Of a DNA stretch of 18,014 nt, positions 6,058 to 12,701 are shown piece by piece. Location of the stretch: contig JAEOTD010000129.1 in the NCBI GenBank assembly GCA_016839995.1, positions 1-18,014 of the forward strand, in the 5' to 3' direction. Position numbers and translations under genes: made by a program. Position 1 is the stretch's first letter, and the number at the start of each line of letters is the position of its first letter. This stretch comes from Candidatus Hermodarchaeota archaeon (lineage in GTDB: Archaea > Asgardarchaeota > Hermodarchaeia > Hermodarchaeales > Hermodarchaeaceae). Under the pieces are notes generated by a model that was given only the letters and a program-made list of their open reading frames with translations, was not told the DNA's origin and did not search any database.

Positions 6058-6116
6058 TAAGTTTCGGACAACGGAAAGCATATCAGCGTCTAAATCGGGA
6101 GATTACTAGATATTGT

Positions 6117-7241
6117 TTGACAGTGGGTGAAACTGTGACATTCAAACCGTCAGTGTTGGAAGACCGTGGCGCATGGTTGCTAATCAAACGGTTACTTGAT
6201 GGCAGTATCGAAGACCTGCAGCCAGTGCTGGATTCCACCACACCTTATGGATTCCGATATCCAGCTGCGGAAACAGTTCTGGAAGCAGATGCCAAGGACA
6301 CTGTAGAGCGATTAGAAGGATTACGACGTGCTGGAATTCTTCAAGGCGAATTGGCAGATTCGATCTTTACGTGCCGGAAATGTGCCTCACCGGATTTGCA
6401 CCCCCATTATCAATGTGTAACCTGCGAGGGAGGACGGCTGATGCGGCACCCAGTGATTGAACATTTTTCCTGTGGCTTCATTGGCCCACGCAACGAGTTT
6501 GAGACCGAGAAAGGGCTGAAATGTCCATCGTGTGGAAAATCGCTTGAGGGAGAACAGCAGGATTACAAGTCGGAGTCAGCCTTCGACTGCTTGGACTGTA
6601 AAACTACGACGGCTAAACCGCGGTTGGTGTTTCGGTGTTTTCAGTGTCGAACCACGAGTGAAGCTGCGAACATGCTAGAACAGCCGATGTATGTGTATCG
6701 ATTGAATATGGAGCATCGAGGAGACATCATTCATTATTTAGGTTTTCATCCAACTCCCGAGGGAGAGAAGCCTTCACGGCGAAAGCACCGTGTTGACTTG
6801 GATGAGATGGACCGTCGCATTCTGAACGTTTTGCAACGGGATGGGCGTCTGTCTTTTCGAAATGTTGCTCGTCGGTTAAAGGTGAGTGATGCCACTATTC
6901 GAAGTCGTGTGACACGGTTGGAACAAAGTAACGTGATTAAGAGTTTCACAACTTTGGTGGATCCAGAGCAGGCAGGAATGGAAGTAGTGGCACTGATTCA
7001 ATTGGAAGTGGAAACACAGGCGCTGACGAAGGTAAATACAGACTTGCGAGCCGTTGAGGAAGTTAAGCTCGTAATGGAAACCGGAGATCGATCGAACATC
7101 GTGTTATTGGCAGCATTTCCAACCCGAGATGCATTGAACGAGTTCTTGGATGAACATGTTCGACAGGTTTCAGGCGTCCAATTGTTGTCAGTGACCTTGG
7201 CGCTAGGGCTGCGCAAGTATGATTGGATGATTCGGTTGTGA
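6117..7241 (+). CDS. TackOD1 zinc domain fused to Lrp/AsnC-type regulator (HTH + RAM)
   Basis: 374 residues, cytoplasmic. The N-terminal part (about 80-180) is a TackOD1-type zinc domain with cysteines at 86/89, 100/103, 119, 136/139, 158/161 and 174/177 and the hallmark IEHFSCG segment. A linker leads to a C-terminal Lrp/AsnC module: winged HTH at about 227-285 (LDEMDRRILNVLQRDGRLSF, then VSDATIRSRVTRLE) and a RAM ligand-binding/oligomerisation domain at about 288-370. Ordinary Lrp proteins are about 150 residues with an N-terminal HTH, so the zinc module is an added sensor or output. The first usable start is TTG 6117; GTG 6123 is an alternative, and GGGAG at 6097-6101 is rather far, so the start is uncertain. 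The same short motifs lie on both sides of the gene (5786-5818, 7236-7256), suggesting autoregulation and control of the HEAT gene, which is inference. Confidence 0.88.
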   Translation: MTVGETVTFKPSVLEDRGAWLLIKRLLDGSIEDLQPVLDSTTPYGFRYPAAETVLEADAKDTVERLEGLRRAGILQGELADSIFTCRKCASPDLHPHYQCVTCEGGRLMRHPVIEHFSCGFIGPRNEFETEKGLKCPSCGKSLEGEQQDYKSESAFDCLDCKTTTAKPRLVFRCFQCRTTSEAANMLEQPMYVYRLNMEHRGDIIHYLGFHPTPEGEKPSRRKHRVDLDEMDRRILNVLQRDGRLSFRNVARRLKVSDATIRSRVTRLEQSNVIKSFTTLVDPEQAGMEVVALIQLEVETQALTKVNTDLRAVEEVKLVMETGDRSNIVLLAAFPTRDALNEFLDEHVRQVSGVQLLSVTLALGLRKYDWMIRL

Positions 7242-7256
7242 GATTGTGAACCCCTT
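7236..7256. promoter_or_regulatory. TTGTGA-type site at the end of the regulator gene
   Basis: TTGTGAGATT (7236-7245) overlaps TTGTGAACCCCTT (7244-7256). Both words also occur in the array at 5786-5818, the second in inverted orientation. The site spans the stop codon of the regulator and lies about 100 bases before the HEAT-repeat gene. Confidence 0.4.
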
Positions 7257-7337
7257 ATCATTAACTGGCATCTGACTGATTGGCGACAACCTTTTTGAAC
7301 TGATAAGAGCCCTTATCATATCAGTGGACAACCTTCC
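7250..7337. repeat. Imperfect tandem duplication in the HEAT gene promoter
   Basis: CCCTTATCAT occurs at 7252-7261 and again at 7310-7319, and GACAACCTT at 7285-7293 and 7327-7335, in the same order, as if a 40-60 base unit was duplicated and the second copy shortened. At the junction, TGATAAG (7301-7307) and CTTATCA (7312-7318) form a 7-bp inverted repeat with a four-base spacer. Likely operator or promoter DNA of the downstream gene. Confidence 0.5.
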
Positions 7338-7349
7338 GAGGCGGCTTAC

Positions 7350-8135
7350 ATGTCAGACCTCTATAAATTACTTGAAGAAGGCGAAATTCAGAAAGCCCTT
7401 GCGCTGGTTAATGAAGACGAAGATGCCTGGGAAGACCTCATTGGTCTGTTGGAAGCCACTGATGAATCCATTCAGCGATCAGCTTTTGAGATTGTCTCAC
7501 AGTCTGGAGATAACCCGCTTCTACTGGAAGCCTTACCTATGTTGATTAGTGGACTCAACAGTGAAGAGGATGATATTTGCCGTTATGCTGCGGAGGCGCT
7601 CTCTTATCTGGGATCAGATGCAGTTGAAGCGTCTGATTCCCTGTCGAAGTTGTTGAGGCATGATGATGACGATGTTCGCCGGGCTACTGCACGGGTGTTT
7701 TCCCAAATGGGACCCGGCGCAATCGTGGCGAAGGAGCCTCTGATTGAAGCCCTCTCTGATAGTGACGAGGTTGTTCGCGGCGAATCTGCGTTTGCTTTAG
7801 GAAATCTAGGCAGTGATGCTTCCGAAGCTGTTCCTGCCTTGATTGAACTTTTATCTGATGAGGAAGAATTTTCTCATGCAGGGAAGGGAATGGAAGTTCG
7901 GTTAGCTGCACAAACCGCCTTGGAGCAGATTGGCCCGGATGCTGTGCCAGGTCTGCTTGAAGCGATGCGTGCAGATCGTGCTGAACAGCGAGTTATCGCT
8001 GTGACAGCCTTGGGGTCCATTGAATCATTACCAGAGGAAGCCGTCAAGGATCTTGAAGATGCACAACTTGATCCCGATGAAACTGTGCAAACTGCGGCAA
8101 AAAGCGCCCTCAAACGAATTAAAGCTGAGAAATAG
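7350..8135 (+). CDS. HEAT-repeat (PBS-lyase-like) protein
   Basis: 261 residues, acidic and soluble, built from helical repeats of about 30-37 residues. Clear HEAT units appear near 60-90 (ICRYAAEALSYLGSDA), 94-124 (DDVRRATARVFSQMG), 128-156 (EVVRGESAFALGNLG), 182-212 (EVRLAAQTALEQIG) and 214-256 (EQRVIAVTALGSI, TVQTAAKSALKRI). The V-R-x-x-A-x-x-A-L-G signature is that of PBS-lyase HEAT proteins, which act as protein-binding scaffolds; no catalytic motif is present, so a lyase name would mislead. GAGGCGG at 7338-7344 precedes the ATG by five bases. It follows the TackOD1-Lrp regulator by 108 bases that contain repeats, so it probably has its own promoter. Its last 108 bases overlap the convergent DUF2085-like gene. 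Confidence 0.88.
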   Translation: MSDLYKLLEEGEIQKALALVNEDEDAWEDLIGLLEATDESIQRSAFEIVSQSGDNPLLLEALPMLISGLNSEEDDICRYAAEALSYLGSDAVEASDSLSKLLRHDDDDVRRATARVFSQMGPGAIVAKEPLIEALSDSDEVVRGESAFALGNLGSDASEAVPALIELLSDEEEFSHAGKGMEVRLAAQTALEQIGPDAVPGLLEAMRADRAEQRVIAVTALGSIESLPEEAVKDLEDAQLDPDETVQTAAKSALKRIKAEK

Positions 8136-8639
8136 ATTTGTTAAATTGGCTGATGTATTTTCTTTTTGTGCGGTAGTTGGTTTGGGGTATGGCCGTCGGT
8201 CAATGAAGAAGAATATGGCCAAGAATAAGAGCACGATAACTAGAACTGGGAGTTTTACCAAGAATGACACTGGTGAAAGTAAGTACCAGCTGAGGGCAAA
8301 TCCGGTAGGGAGTGCTGTCCAGAATCGAATCCCATTACGACTCTCGCGAAATGCAAGCCGCTGACTGGTCCAATCTAATATTGCTGGGAGCGATATCAGT
8401 ACGGCAACGAGGGTTGTGCCAAAGTCACCCAAACTGTAAAAGACTGGAAAGAAGATGAGCATGACAAATGAGAGGGGAAAGCCGATGAAGATTCCTAAGT
8501 AGAGACCAGAACATCGTGCACATACATAGTAGGTTTTGTCATCGAGTTGGATTTTGAAGGCGTGGATTTTTTTGTGGTAGAAGAAGCTGAGAATTCCTCC
8601 AAGAATCCGTTTTCCGAGACTCATTTCGTGGTCACACAT
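8028..8639 (-). CDS. DUF2085-like membrane protein
   Basis: 203 residues. A short N-terminal part carries C2-x-H4 and, after YYV, the CARCSGLYLG motif (about residues 40-49), the signature of DUF2085-type small membrane proteins; these cysteines and histidine probably bind metal or take part in redox chemistry, which is not established. Three to four membrane helices follow (about 44-68, 74-92, 105-125, 128-148), then a cytoplasmic tail. The final 36 residues are read antisense to the end of the HEAT-repeat gene, a 108-base convergent overlap; this tail is unlike the family and may be a late addition after loss of an earlier stop. It starts 21 bases after nadE with only a weak ribosome site, so it is probably the last gene of the nad operon. 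A role in NAD metabolism is not implied by sequence. Confidence 0.75.
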   Translation of the reverse strand: MCDHEMSLGKRILGGILSFFYHKKIHAFKIQLDDKTYYVCARCSGLYLGIFIGFPLSFVMLIFFPVFYSLGDFGTTLVAVLISLPAILDWTSQRLAFRESRNGIRFWTALPTGFALSWYLLSPVSFLVKLPVLVIVLLFLAIFFFIDRRPYPKPTTAQKENTSANLTNLFLSFNSFEGAFCRSLHSFIGIKLCIFKILDGFLW

Positions 8640-8660
8640 TATGAGGTTGTTTGACTTCCG

Positions 8661-9404
8661 TTAAAGTGGGCAGATGGGAGTGAGGGAGCGTTTGTGTTTA
8701 TTAGCAGCAATTCGTTGTTGGAAATGAGCTATCTGTTCTTCAGTTAAACCCTTAGGCGTATTACCGGCAATGAGGTCGTCCAGTTGATCATAGCTTGCCC
8801 CTAGTTCGCCTTCATCTGTTTGCCCTGGCCATAACCCTGGGCTTGGCGTTTTGGCACATATATGTTCGGGAATCTTTAGATGCTTGGCTAATCCGTGAAC
8901 TTCTCTTTTGAGAAGGTTTCCCAATGGAAGAAGGTCTACTCCGCCATCCCCATATTTTGTGAAGAACCCTAACATTAGTTCCGTTCGATTTCCGGTTCCA
9001 ACAACAAGACGGTTTCGTTGATTAGCCTCATAGTATAATACTATCATTCGGAGTCGAGACTTGATATTTGCCATCGGGATGGTTACAGGTGTCTCTGGTG
9101 TCAGTCCCAACGTCAAGAGTAAAGATTCGTAAGCAGGCGTAAGATCATAAGTTCGGTATTCGATGTCGTATTGTTCAGCGATTAATGTTGCATCCTTAGC
9201 TGCATCTTCAGGTGTGTGTCCGCAGGGGAGAATAAGACCTAACGTGGCTTCGGTGACCTGACGGCATAACACTGCAACGACACTTGAGTCAATACCACCC
9301 GAAATGCCAACTACAAACCCGGTACATCCACTCTGGTTAAGATAGTCTTGGAGCCATTCGGTTATTGTGTCGGTGATTTTCTCATAGTAAAAGGGCGAAT
9401 TCAT
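8661..9404 (-). CDS. nadE: NAD synthetase, ammonia-dependent
   Basis: 247 residues, the length of archaeal/bacterial stand-alone NadE without a glutaminase domain. It adenylates deamido-NAD with ATP and amidates it with ammonia to give NAD, the last step of the pathway, in the cytoplasm. The PP-loop SGGIDSS (residues 35-41) binds ATP pyrophosphate; GTGNRTELMLGFFTKYGDGG and DLLPLGNLLKREV form the deamido-NAD and dimer contacts, and TPSPGLWPGQTDE is the family's flexible active-site loop. The ATG at 9404 is eight bases from the nadC stop, with GAGGATGA spanning the end of nadC as ribosome site, so translation is probably coupled. Lack of a glutaminase domain means free ammonia or a separate amidotransferase must supply nitrogen. 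Confidence 0.96.
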   Translation of the reverse strand: MNSPFYYEKITDTITEWLQDYLNQSGCTGFVVGISGGIDSSVVAVLCRQVTEATLGLILPCGHTPEDAAKDATLIAEQYDIEYRTYDLTPAYESLLLTLGLTPETPVTIPMANIKSRLRMIVLYYEANQRNRLVVGTGNRTELMLGFFTKYGDGGVDLLPLGNLLKREVHGLAKHLKIPEHICAKTPSPGLWPGQTDEGELGASYDQLDDLIAGNTPKGLTEEQIAHFQQRIAANKHKRSLTPICPL

Positions 9405-9411
9405 GTTAGGG

Positions 9412-10308
9412 TCATCCTCTTGTTGTTTTGCGTTTTGGAATTATATCCATGCTTAAATTCAAAGCCTGTACCGAATGGGTAAGCCAGCCTACTGAGATAA
9501 CATGAACACCTGTTTTGGCATAGGATTGGATGTTGTCGGGTGTGATATTGCCAGAAGCTTCCAGGCTAATAGCAGGATGAGATGCACGAAATTTGTTTAC
9601 CACCTTTTCAATTTCAGCTGGCGGCATATTATCCAGCAAGATGATATCAGGGTTGGCTTCTGCGACTGCGAATGCTTCAGTGGCGTTTGTAACCTCGATT
9701 TCGATGGGCGAAGTAAAGCTGACCTGTTGTCTTGCTTTTTTCACTGCCTCCGTGGGATTTGAGTAGAAGGCGAGGTGATTATCCTTAATGAGAATTGCAT
9801 CATCTAGCCCCCACCGATGAGGATCGCCTCCACCAATAATCACAGCGAGTTTATCAAATAGTCGAAGTAGTGGTGCAGTTTTCCGTGTGGCAGCCACTCG
9901 CACAGAAGGATTTGTTTTCTTCGCTAATTCAACCATGTGAGCTGTAGCTGTTGCGATCCCACTCATTCGTTGAAGCAGATTTAGCAAGGTTCTTTCGATA
10001 GTCAGAAGACTTGCAGCACGACCCTCTATTGTGAGAAGGGTTGTGTCGGCTTTCACTCTAGTTCCATCCGATATTTTCTGGTTAACAATACAGTCAAAAT
10101 CTTGGAGGATAATGGATGCAATATTTAGCCCCGCGACGACTCCGGGCTGTCGGGTAAACACTTTGGCTTTGGCATCTTCATCTGGAAGAATGAGTGCCGC
10201 GGTGGTGATGTCCCCGAATCCAATATCTTCGTCTAGCATCTTGTAAAATTTTTGGAGAATAAGCTGAGGGGGAATCTCGGTTGGAGAGCCTGGAGCACTG
10301 GGTGTCAT
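9412..10308 (-). CDS. nadC: Quinolinate phosphoribosyltransferase (decarboxylating)
   Basis: 298 residues, normal length. It joins quinolinate to PRPP with loss of CO2 to give nicotinate mononucleotide. Visible family elements: EDIGFGDITT (28-37), R106 and R114 in the ERTLLNLLQRMSGIAT helix, TRKTAP (141-146), GGGDPHRWGLDDAILIKDNH (159-178, with K175), EIEV (203-206), LLDN (224-227), LEASGNI (249-255) and the closing ISVGWLTHS. The last usually reads ISVGALTHS; the Trp for Ala change sits near the substrate pocket and is unusual but unlikely to abolish activity. It follows nadA by 65 bases and overlaps functionally with nadE downstream (7-base gap). The N-terminal 13 residues are Pro/Ser-rich and variable, so the start could be slightly later. 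Confidence 0.96.
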   Translation of the reverse strand: MTPSAPGSPTEIPPQLILQKFYKMLDEDIGFGDITTAALILPDEDAKAKVFTRQPGVVAGLNIASIILQDFDCIVNQKISDGTRVKADTTLLTIEGRAASLLTIERTLLNLLQRMSGIATATAHMVELAKKTNPSVRVAATRKTAPLLRLFDKLAVIIGGGDPHRWGLDDAILIKDNHLAFYSNPTEAVKKARQQVSFTSPIEIEVTNATEAFAVAEANPDIILLDNMPPAEIEKVVNKFRASHPAISLEASGNITPDNIQSYAKTGVHVISVGWLTHSVQALNLSMDIIPKRKTTRG

Positions 10309-10373
10309 GGTCGCTCACTCTGAGTATGCTAGTGAGGAACCTGCTTCTAAAAGCCTTTTCTCCGTTTGTGTTC

Positions 10374-11306
10374 TTAGTCTTTCGGGGATGAAAGGTCGAG
10401 CATACGTTGAATGGCGCTTCGAGCTTTATCAGCAACAGGCTTAGCAACAGTAACAGGATATTGATTATGGACCAAGCTTGCCTTGATCTTTTCGAGTGTC
10501 AGTTTTTTCATTGCCTTGCAAACGGCATAATCCAGGGCAGGGATGAACTGTTTGCCAGGGATTTCACGCTGCATTCGTGTTACCAAGTCTACTTCAGTGC
10601 AAATAATGAAGGTGGAGGCGGAACTGTCTCGGGCGTATTGGAGCATTTGTCCTGTGGAGCCGATGAAGTCGGCTTGTTCTTGAATATTCCATCCACATTC
10701 TGGATGAACTAGAAGTTTCGCGTCAGGGTGTTCCTGTTTCCAGGCCAGTGTCTGAGGATCGAAGCTGAAGGTTACATGGACGTGACAAAAGCCATGATCA
10801 GGAATGGGAATGATGTCATAACCACATATGTGACGGGCATATTCCGCCATGTTCCCATCAGGACCAAATATGACTGGATTCGTATTGAGGGCTTGGAGAA
10901 TGGTGCAGAGATTAGAGGAGGTGCAAACGACATCGGCTTCAGCTTTTGCTTCAGCGGTTGTATTGACATATAGCACTACAGGGACGTCTGGATGTTTTTG
11001 CTTAGCTTCACGAATCAGTTTGGGGGGGAGTTGTGCGGCCATGGGACAACGGGCTTTAAGATCAGGGATTAAAACCCGTTTAGTGGGATTGAGAATAGCG
11101 GCGGTTTCAGCCATGAACCGAACGCCACAGAAGAGAATGGTTTCTTCCTCGATGTGCTGGGCTTGTTGACATAATCCGAAACTGTCACCAATATAGTCAG
11201 CAATTGCTTGGATCTCAGGTGGCTGATAGTTATGGGCAAGGATAACGGTGTCATTTTCCTTTGCTAGTCGCCGAATTTCTTGTTGCAGGGGAGTCAGTGA
11301 TCCCAT
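10374..11306 (-). CDS. nadA: Quinolinate synthase
   Basis: 310 residues from ATG 11306. It condenses iminoaspartate with dihydroxyacetone phosphate to quinolinate using an oxygen-sensitive [4Fe-4S] cluster. The three cluster cysteines fit C87 (ARCPMA), C174 (GFCHVH) and C263 (AVCKAM); catalytic and substrate residues include H25 and Y27 in LAHNYQ, S130/S131 with N132 in CTSSN, and the conserved HPEC at 201-204. Length and motif spacing match archaeal NadA. ATG 11306 is chosen over GTG 11330 because GGGGCG lies about nine bases before it and family members begin near this residue. A TATA box at 11370-11380 gives a leader of about 45 bases. First gene of the operon nadA-nadC-nadE. The iminoaspartate source (NadB or aspartate dehydrogenase) is not in the window. 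Confidence 0.96.
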   Translation of the reverse strand: MGSLTPLQQEIRRLAKENDTVILAHNYQPPEIQAIADYIGDSFGLCQQAQHIEEETILFCGVRFMAETAAILNPTKRVLIPDLKARCPMAAQLPPKLIREAKQKHPDVPVVLYVNTTAEAKAEADVVCTSSNLCTILQALNTNPVIFGPDGNMAEYARHICGYDIIPIPDHGFCHVHVTFSFDPQTLAWKQEHPDAKLLVHPECGWNIQEQADFIGSTGQMLQYARDSSASTFIICTEVDLVTRMQREIPGKQFIPALDYAVCKAMKKLTLEKIKASLVHNQYPVTVAKPVADKARSAIQRMLDLSSPKD

Positions 11307-11369
11307 TGAATATTCGCCCCGTAAGTACACCCGAAGAATGCTAACGCTAGGAATTCCGCTGCACCTTGT

Positions 11370-11380
11370 CCTATAAGCCT
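11370..11380 (-). promoter_or_regulatory. TATA box of the nadA-nadC-nadE operon
   Basis: AGGCTTATAGG on the minus strand, giving an expected transcription start near 11350 and a leader of about 45 bases before ATG 11306. No clear operator for an NAD-responsive regulator was seen. Confidence 0.45.
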
Positions 11381-11461
11381 TTGTCTCGGTCTGGTGACGG
11401 AAGCTTTTTGTAGCAACACCTAAGAGAGAGTAGATAACACCCTTCAGGGGGTATCAAAACA

Positions 11462-12034
11462 ATGCCAAAAGAATCCTCAGCTGAACTAAAAGGAAGAGTA
11501 AATCTTGACCGCCTCTTCTCCGGTGCTACCACAGGGACATTCATCATCCAACTCCTAACACTACTCGTTTTAATTGCAGCGCTTGTTGGCTATCTGTTAG
11601 TCTTAACAGGCATCTGGGACCTGATTAGGTACAATCAGGACATCATTGTATTTCTGATGCTAATCGGTGGTGCTGCTGCCTTTGCAATATTCATGGCATT
11701 TTTCGGCTTCTTCATTAGATTCCATGGCCGAGTAAAACGATTCGTACTAGGTGATGGAATCGGCCGAGTTACTACAGGAAGCAGGGATGGACAAATCATC
11801 CTCATGTTGTTTGCATTTTCAGTGGTATTCTTTGTCCTCGCAGGAATCTATGCCATCTATCTACTATGGAAATACTTACTCCCCTGGTTGTACTCGATTA
11901 CGAGTTCAATTTACCCGAATATCATTGTGCTCTGCGGCGCTGTGCTGGTTGTAACGGTATTGGTCCAACTAGCCTCTCGTATGGTCAGTCACTATGCCCA
12001 AAACCTCATTGAGCGAATAACAGACGACGAATAA
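11462..12034 (+). CDS. Four-helix membrane protein next to an ABC transporter
   Basis: 190 residues. A charged N-terminal segment (about 1-25) precedes four predicted helices near 27-50, 60-87, 110-135 and 151-172, and a charged tail (RITDDE). A basic loop (RFHGRVKRF, about 86-94) between helices 2 and 3 should be cytoplasmic. GGGGGT lies eight bases before the ATG. It is the first of three co-directional genes; the 78-base gap to the permease allows co-transcription but also an internal promoter. I do not recognise the family, and it has no FtsX motif of its own. Its position suggests an accessory subunit of the ABC system downstream; an unrelated membrane protein is the alternative. Confidence 0.72.
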   Translation: MPKESSAELKGRVNLDRLFSGATTGTFIIQLLTLLVLIAALVGYLLVLTGIWDLIRYNQDIIVFLMLIGGAAAFAIFMAFFGFFIRFHGRVKRFVLGDGIGRVTTGSRDGQIILMLFAFSVVFFVLAGIYAIYLLWKYLLPWLYSITSSIYPNIIVLCGAVLVVTVLVQLASRMVSHYAQNLIERITDDE

Positions 12035-12112
12035 ACCTCAAATAGGAGTCAAAGCAGTTTTAAGGCGTCTCCCAATAGAGAGTACAGACCACGCGGCAGA
12101 GGAAGGAATAAT

Positions 12113-12685
12113 ATGGTATTGAGAATATTCTTCAAAGCCTGGCGTATCAGCATGCGAACCACGCGACGATTTATTGTATTTCTCGTCGCCTATGGAATTC
12201 TATTAACTTGGATTGCCTTCATTATCCGACAGTATTTCATATCCCTTGACCCAACGTTACCAGTAATCATCGGATATACTTTGGTGGCTGGTACTATTAT
12301 GGGGATTATATTTTCCTGGTTGCTTGCCCATGCACGGAAAGACGATATTGCGACGCTGAAATGTGTGGGTTGGTCCAACCACGACATCCGAGAGCTTGTA
12401 TTAGGTGAAGTCGTATTCATAACGATTGCAGCAGTCGTGGCCATCGCGCTATTAGGAATCCTTGCTACGGGACTCTATGGTTCTGTTGCCATTATGCTCA
12501 GTCTTGACCCACTTGGAAACGCCACGATTTTCATTCCCGATGCCCTACGTTACATTTTGATTAACCCATTCTTCATGGGAATCTCATTCGCAGCGGTTAT
12601 GTTTGTTCAGCTCCCAGGAATTCTCATCTTATTATGGAGGACCCTGCGAATCAGCCCGATGCAAGCGTTAACTCGCCCCGAATAG
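12113..12685 (+). CDS. Minimal FtsX-like ABC permease
   Basis: 190 residues with four membrane helices (about 20-42, 48-70, 95-125, 150-174). The cytoplasmic loop RKDDIATLKCVGWSNHDIRE (about 75-94) is the coupling-helix region of the FtsX/MacB superfamily (usually R..EI..L...G), and the ending ISPMQALTRPE matches the family's P..AL.. tail. Ordinary FtsX/LolC/MacB permeases have a large extracytoplasmic domain between helices 1 and 2; here only a few residues (about YFISLDPTLPV) separate them, so this is a core-only version. AGGAAGG lies just before the ATG. The ATPase begins 16 bases after its stop, so they surely form one transporter, probably as a homodimer or together with the protein at 11462. 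Such transporters move lipids, peptides or transmit force rather than pump small solutes; substrate unknown. Confidence 0.83.
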   Translation: MVLRIFFKAWRISMRTTRRFIVFLVAYGILLTWIAFIIRQYFISLDPTLPVIIGYTLVAGTIMGIIFSWLLAHARKDDIATLKCVGWSNHDIRELVLGEVVFITIAAVVAIALLGILATGLYGSVAIMLSLDPLGNATIFIPDALRYILINPFFMGISFAAVMFVQLPGILILLWRTLRISPMQALTRPE

Positions 12686-12701
12686 TGGAGGATGAAACGA
12701 C

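Larger units (their letters stand above)
5331..6116. other. GC-rich non-coding region with many hairpins and short repeats
   Basis: About 790 bases without a credible protein gene. The open frames here (for example 5300-5623 plus and 5647-6081 minus) give low-complexity, Ser/Arg/Gly-rich translations with no family resemblance. GC content is clearly above the flanking genes, which in a moderate-GC genome often marks structured RNA. Hairpins seen: 5355-5361/5371-5377 (7 bp), 5453-5458/5469-5474 (6 bp), 5626-5633/5645-5652 (8 bp), 5786-5792/5798-5804 (7 bp), 5962-5966/5975-5979 (5 bp) and 6033-6038/6051-6056 (6 bp). A 12-base word, TTCGGACAACGG, occurs at 5475-5486 and again near 6063-6074. No tRNA, 5S, SRP or RNase P RNA could be recognised. 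Confidence 0.6.

Noticed and set aside
5647..6081. 144-residue minus-strand ORF in the GC-rich island
   Set aside because: No recognisable family, composition unlike neighbouring proteins, poor start context, and it runs through several stem-loops and repeats; judged a by-product of low stop density in GC-rich DNA.
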